From NCBI GenBank assembly GCA_945643635.1, contig CALZFC010000319.1:67001-131000 (forward strand): DNA of 64,000 bases, read 5' to 3'. Below are positions 59,901 to 64,000 of the stretch, in pieces (position 1 is the first letter of the stretch; every line of letters begins with the position of its first letter). The position numbers and the translations under genes were made by a program. The stretch comes from Allodiplogaster sudhausi (Eukaryota; Nematoda; Chromadorea; Rhabditida; Diplogasteridae). The notes beneath the pieces were generated by a model. That model was not told the origin of the DNA, searched no databases, and worked only from the letters and a program-made list of their open reading frames with translations.

Positions 59901-62900
59901 TTCTACTGCCCCTCACCTCTATCCACAGAAACTTGTGGTTTTCACAACTGGCACGTAAGCCTATGTATTAAACAAAACCCGGCCGATGTTGGTTCATGTT
60001 TATTTTTTATTATGACGTCATTTTAAAAAGTTACGGTAGGTAAATTGTAAAACTGTGTCGTTCAGCCATTTACCTACCGTAACTTTTTAAAATGACGTCA
60101 TAATAAAAAATAAACATGATATTCGTGTTCCTCGCATCAAAGAACCCCCATGGGGTGCTTTTAAGAGAAAAATTCAATTTGAACATTTTGGGGCAAGACT
60201 CGCCGAACAGTAATTGATGCCACTGTCGCACATTATCGCCGATTAAAACTCATGTATCTAAAAATAGTGTCCTCAGATTCCCATAATGAAATGACATTCT
60301 ATGCAGTTTTCTTTCCTCTTCAAGATAGCAGTGAATGTTATCTGGAAATCGATCTATCAAATACCGTAAATGTCAAAAAACCCGACGGCAGACATATACG
60401 AAAAACAGAAAAATTGAATTTTTATGTTTAAACTTAATTTTTCGGGAAGTATCAAAGTATCGTATAGACATTATTTGTAGAGAACAAAATACTACACCAT
60501 TATACTTGCTTTGCAGATGAAAAGGTAAAAAGAGAAAACAGATATGGAGCTTAAACTGCGGTGCAGCAATTGATAGTAAACAGTATTCAAAATTGATACC
60601 CAAAAACCGTGTCCTCAAATCCTTTTAGTAGAAACATATATGATGCAATTTTTCCTCTACTATCATATTATGGAATGACTTCTTTGGAAATGAACCGGCA
60701 AAAATGAAAAATATCCAAAATATTGAATTTTTTTTAGTCCTAAAACAATTTACCCGGAAAAAGGCTATTAAAATGAAACTTTTGAGGAATCATTATCCAG
60801 ACCTTTTTTGTGCAGTTTCGAATGAGGAATAAGAAGAAAAAAAGAAAAGTGTAAAATGTTCTAAATTAAGCAAAATACAGAGTTTTGAATTTTTGATCTA
60901 TTTTGGTTCGTGGCCAAGACAAAAAATTTATTTTCAAAAAAAATTTTTACCGTCTATATTTCCTTAGATGCTTCATATGTATCACTGATTGAGTTCTGGA
61001 AGTCAAAATTGAACATCGGTCCCCGGGGCAGATAGGCCTTGACCCTTGGAGAGAGGCTCTCTTAATGCGTTGAATAAAAGACACTTGTAATATATATTCA
61101 AATAATAATAATAATTATTATTATTATTACGAATAACCGCCAAATCAAGAGAAACGTGAAGCTTGTTCATCTCTTTTTTCGTTTGGAATAGATTCGCGAT
61201 GCTGTCGCTACAATTGAGCGGCGAATGCAGTCTGAAGAGGGCCGCAAGACGCTGGATGACGCCTTCAAGTTGGAGTTTAATACAGCACAAAAACAAATTA
61301 AAAAAATATTGCTTTATTTTATTCGTTTAATATTTTAATGATATTTCTTTTTTTAATACCTACATATTTCTATCTCAATAATCACAGAATTCGGCCAGCA
61401 CTCTTCAACATCTCCGCCAATGGCAATAACGTTGCGCTCTTCTTCCAATCATTGCAGGTGTTTTCGTTTATTTTATTTTATTTTATTTTACTCTTAAAAT
61501 TCATTTTCGATCGTTAGCAAACAGAAAAAAGATGTATGCACTTTCAAATAGCCTTTGCCTTCTCACCACTCATTTTCTCGTGCTATTTCGCAGGCAGCTG
61601 AAAGGCGTGAAAGAGCACAAGAAGACGAGAGTTTAGGAAGAGGGCGGTAATTTGAAAGTGGGTTTAAAAAAACTTTTGACGCCCATTTCTCCGTTAGATG
61701 AAGGTATTAATGAGATTCTTTGAGTAAGACTGAGTGAGTGAGTATTTTCTTTTGAGAACTAACAGAAGAAAGTTATTTTTTTTCTCCCTTATTTTATTGT
61801 TTACTCTATCACCGTGCAGGAAAATTTAATAGATTTTTAATAGAATTTAATAGAACTAAATTTGCTTTTACAAGTCACATTAATGTATTTTGACGTCATT
61901 AAATGTATAATAATATAATATATAAGATTGTTTGAGAGTCGCTTCCTCGACGCAGCGCAATACGACGGAGTCACGGGCATTGCTGCTGTCTGCGATATTA
62001 TGGCAAAGGTTTTTACCTTCTTTTTATTTTGACCTGCTGGATCAAATCCGCAAACGTTCGCAAATTAGATACAGTTGCTTATCTTTTTGTTACTTTTTAT
62101 TCATGAAAAAAGGAAAATTATACTTAATGTTTCTTTGTCGTTCACAACAGTGAAGAAGAATGGCTGCCGCGCGATTAATCTTACTTTGTGTCACTGACAT
62201 GTCGTCGACAAACAGTCACGACAAATTTGTATGTCATTGACACCGGTCAATGACAGAAAACAAAACCGCCTATCTTAATACACAGGGGTTGTGACCATTG
62301 CAACATGTGTCATGCGGCTGTTCTGGTTTTGTGAATAGTTTTTCTTCTTTTTTTTTTTCGTAGAAAAAAAACTCGTCAAGAAAATGCTCTTTAGCCTGGT
62401 GATGAGGACAGCGTTGCGCGTCTGCGGCGCGTTCAGCTCTATCCGCATGGCTCACCTGCGGATGAGGTACATAATAAATATTAATCATTCTACGAATATA
62501 TTCGAACAATTTTATTAATCATTCTTCGAATTTGGAGACGAAAAAATTATTTTCTCATTGTTTTTTTTTTTGTAATTGTGCAGCTAAAAATTCTAATTGC
62601 AAGAGAATTCAAGTAACGAACTTTATCTCTCATATACGTACGTTTATTTAGTTTTTTTTTAAAACTTTTTTTTAAACTTTTTATTCACTGCCTAACATTC
62701 ATCTTTCTATCTCCCAGACCGACGTTTACTTCAACGAATTGATTGACATGCTGATGAATACAGAATGGAGCGACGATGACCGAGGTTTGCACTCTTTTTA
62801 ATCAAAATTAATTAATTAACTTCCGTTAATAAAAATTCTGAATTTTAATTTTTTTTTCTTTCTTTTGGCTCTTAATTAAAATAATTTTATTTAATCATTT

Positions 62901-63577
62901 TCTTTTTTTCAAAGACCAAAATTCAAATTCGCTCCGATCGTGGACATGGCAGCTTTGCATGGAATTTGGCTGGTTCTTGACGACGAACGGGCGAGGAAGA
63001 CATGGCCTCTTTGGCACGACGCTTCCTTCAAAGTTGTTGCTTCTTTTTCTTTTTCCTTAATTTCAATTTTTTTAAAGTTTTTAATTTAAAAAATGACAAC
63101 AAAAAGAATCACGCAAAAGAAAAGAAAATAAAGAAACAAATTCTTACACTATAATAAATATTCTAATTTGAATTCGCGCCATTTTTCCTGAACCCTGACT
63201 CGCATCCCGCTCCGTTTGCAGCCTCTTTCTAATCGTGTGCAACCGCGTCTTCCAGCAAGACACGCGTCGCATCTCGAATTCCGTCGATCGCGCGAATTCG
63301 CGCTATGGCGAACGTGCGTATTTCACGGTTGGTGGCTTTTACTTTTCTGTTGCTTCTTTTTTTCGAAAATGTACTTGTCATGCATCCGAATCATTAACAT
63401 GAGCTTTCTTCCCGTTTATTCTCACTATCACTATTTATCTCTCTCTCACTTTTTGTTTCCTCTCTCTCTCTCTCTTCCCTCCCTTCGCTCTCTTCCTCTC
63501 CCTCCCTCTCTTCCTCTTCTCTCTCTCTCTCTCTCTCTCTTCCCTCCCTTCGCTCTCTTCCTCTCCCTCCCTCTCTT

Positions 63578-63625
<48 letters not shown>

Positions 63626-63725
63626 TTCTCCCCCCCCCCTCTCCCTTTCCGCCTCTCCCTTTCCCTCTCATCTCTCTCTCCCCCTTTCTCTCTCTCTCTC
63701 CCTCTCATCTCTCTCCCACTTTCTC

Positions 63726-63756
<31 letters not shown>

Positions 63757-63910
63757 TCCCCTCTCTCTCTCTCTCTTGCCTCTCTCTCTCTCTCTCTGTC
63801 TCTCTCAAAGGGCACGAATATCGTTGCCACTCATGGCACGCACGATCCGTGGCATCCGCTGGCGAAACAGCGCTCTCTTCATCAGAGCGTTGCTGTCTTC
63901 GCAATCAAAG
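56915..63910 (+). CDS. Family S28 serine peptidase (prolyl carboxypeptidase-like), partial at both ends
   Basis: Exons with agreeing phases: 56915-56995, 57245-57343, 57438-57503, 57748-57869, 58295-58428, 58974-59138, 59616-59692, 61192-61274, 61388-61457, 61937-62008, 62395-62466, 62718-62784, 62915-63032, 63222-63327 and 63811-63910, about 475 codons. Family motifs in order: FDQILDHF, NFLVLGGE, LYGLEHRFYGASRP, WIVFGGSYAG (nucleophile Ser), FPDVVLGAVSSSAPLRAQLD, QYDGVTGIAAVCDIM, RSWTWQLCMEFGWFLTT, VCNRVFQQD, and NIVATHGTHDPWHPL (catalytic Asp). The catalytic His and the end lie beyond the window, and a signal-peptide exon must lie upstream of 56915. S28 enzymes cleave after proline or release dipeptides, usually in lysosomes or secreted. 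The exon at 58974 carries an unusual insert (FFMNKFTGSHLSKSCHIK). A further exon near 61594-61630 is possible but does not keep phase. Confidence 0.9.
58530..58665 (+). repeat. TC/ACTC microsatellite in S28 intron
   Basis: (TC)n interrupted by ACTC, in the intron after the GGSYAG exon. Confidence 0.85.
59693..61191 (+). other. Long AT-rich intron of the S28 gene
   Basis: About 1.5 kb between two phased exons, far longer than most of the other introns. It contains a 124 bp palindromic element (59995-60118). The rest shows no coding sequence. Confidence 0.7.
59995..60118. mobile_element. Foldback element: perfect 51 bp inverted repeat with a 22 bp loop
   Basis: Arms 59995-60045 and 60068-60118 are exact reverse complements, starting CATGTTTATTTTTTATTATG and containing the palindrome TGACGTCA (a CRE-like word). 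Near-perfect foldback MITEs look like this. The flanks (GGTT before, ATAT after) show no clear duplication. Confidence 0.8.
63430..63806 (+). repeat. TC-rich microsatellite in S28 intron
   Basis: Long (TC)n with CCCT interruptions. A 69 bp stretch with TCCCTCCCTTCGCTCTCTTC is repeated at about 63476 and 63540. It forms the polypyrimidine tract before the acceptor of the exon at 63811. Confidence 0.9.
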
Positions 63911-64000
63911 GTGAGATAGTCATTTTGTCATATCGATTTTTAAACTCAATTTTCCTTCCCATAAAAAAGCTAGAGAGACAATAGAAAAGAAAGAGAGAGA

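Noticed and set aside
63216..63914. The 232 aa plus-strand frame at the right end
   Set aside because: It is a read-through of two S28 exons joined by an intronic TC microsatellite. The exons in it are annotated in their proper frames.
1..64000. CRISPR arrays, bacterial operons, riboswitches or prophage
   Set aside because: The sequence is eukaryotic: spliced genes, 5S arrays and microsatellites. The regular repeats found are tandem or satellite repeats without spacer structure.

Overview
The window is metazoan nuclear DNA and most likely comes from a nematode. The 5S rRNA genes are about 118 nt and, by recall, match the Caenorhabditis 5S sequence far better than insect or vertebrate 5S. Protein genes are split into short exons with GT-AG introns. 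I cannot name the species. Most of the window is repeats and rearranged blocks. Many of the open frames are artefacts of (TC)n/(GA)n microsatellites and are not annotated.

Layout. (1) 1-2889 and 19208-22080 are two pieces of one 5S rDNA array, with U2 snRNA-like sequence in the spacers. A 16.3 kb block (2890-19207) splits a 5S gene between them. (2) That block holds a small TIR element (4011-4391), the left arm of a giant inverted repeat (4430-13517) and TC-rich satellite with local duplications (13518-19100). (3) 22137-26955 is a many-exon minus-strand gene of unknown function whose last visible splice donor runs straight into the 5S array. (4) 27660-37150 is a GA-rich region dominated by a 1.95 kb tandem repeat of about 4.3 units. 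(5) 37233-53270 is the right arm of the inverted repeat. It is interrupted by a 5.77 kb CACTA/tnp2-like DNA transposon (47299-53068). (6) 53231-53797 is the C-terminal end of an R2/NeSL-type non-LTR retrotransposon. The last codons of the same element form the outer edge of both arms. (7) 53930-55300 is another copy of the arm satellite. (8) 56915-63910 is a plus-strand gene for a family S28 serine peptidase, about 15 exons in consistent phase. It is the one gene whose function I can assign with confidence; it runs off the right end before the expected catalytic histidine.

The arms carry a small multi-exon gene once per arm in opposite orientation. It is open in the left arm and frameshifted in the right. 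The window reads as an unstable, rDNA-associated repeat domain lying beside ordinary genes. Nothing suggests an operon or a pathway shared by the genes.
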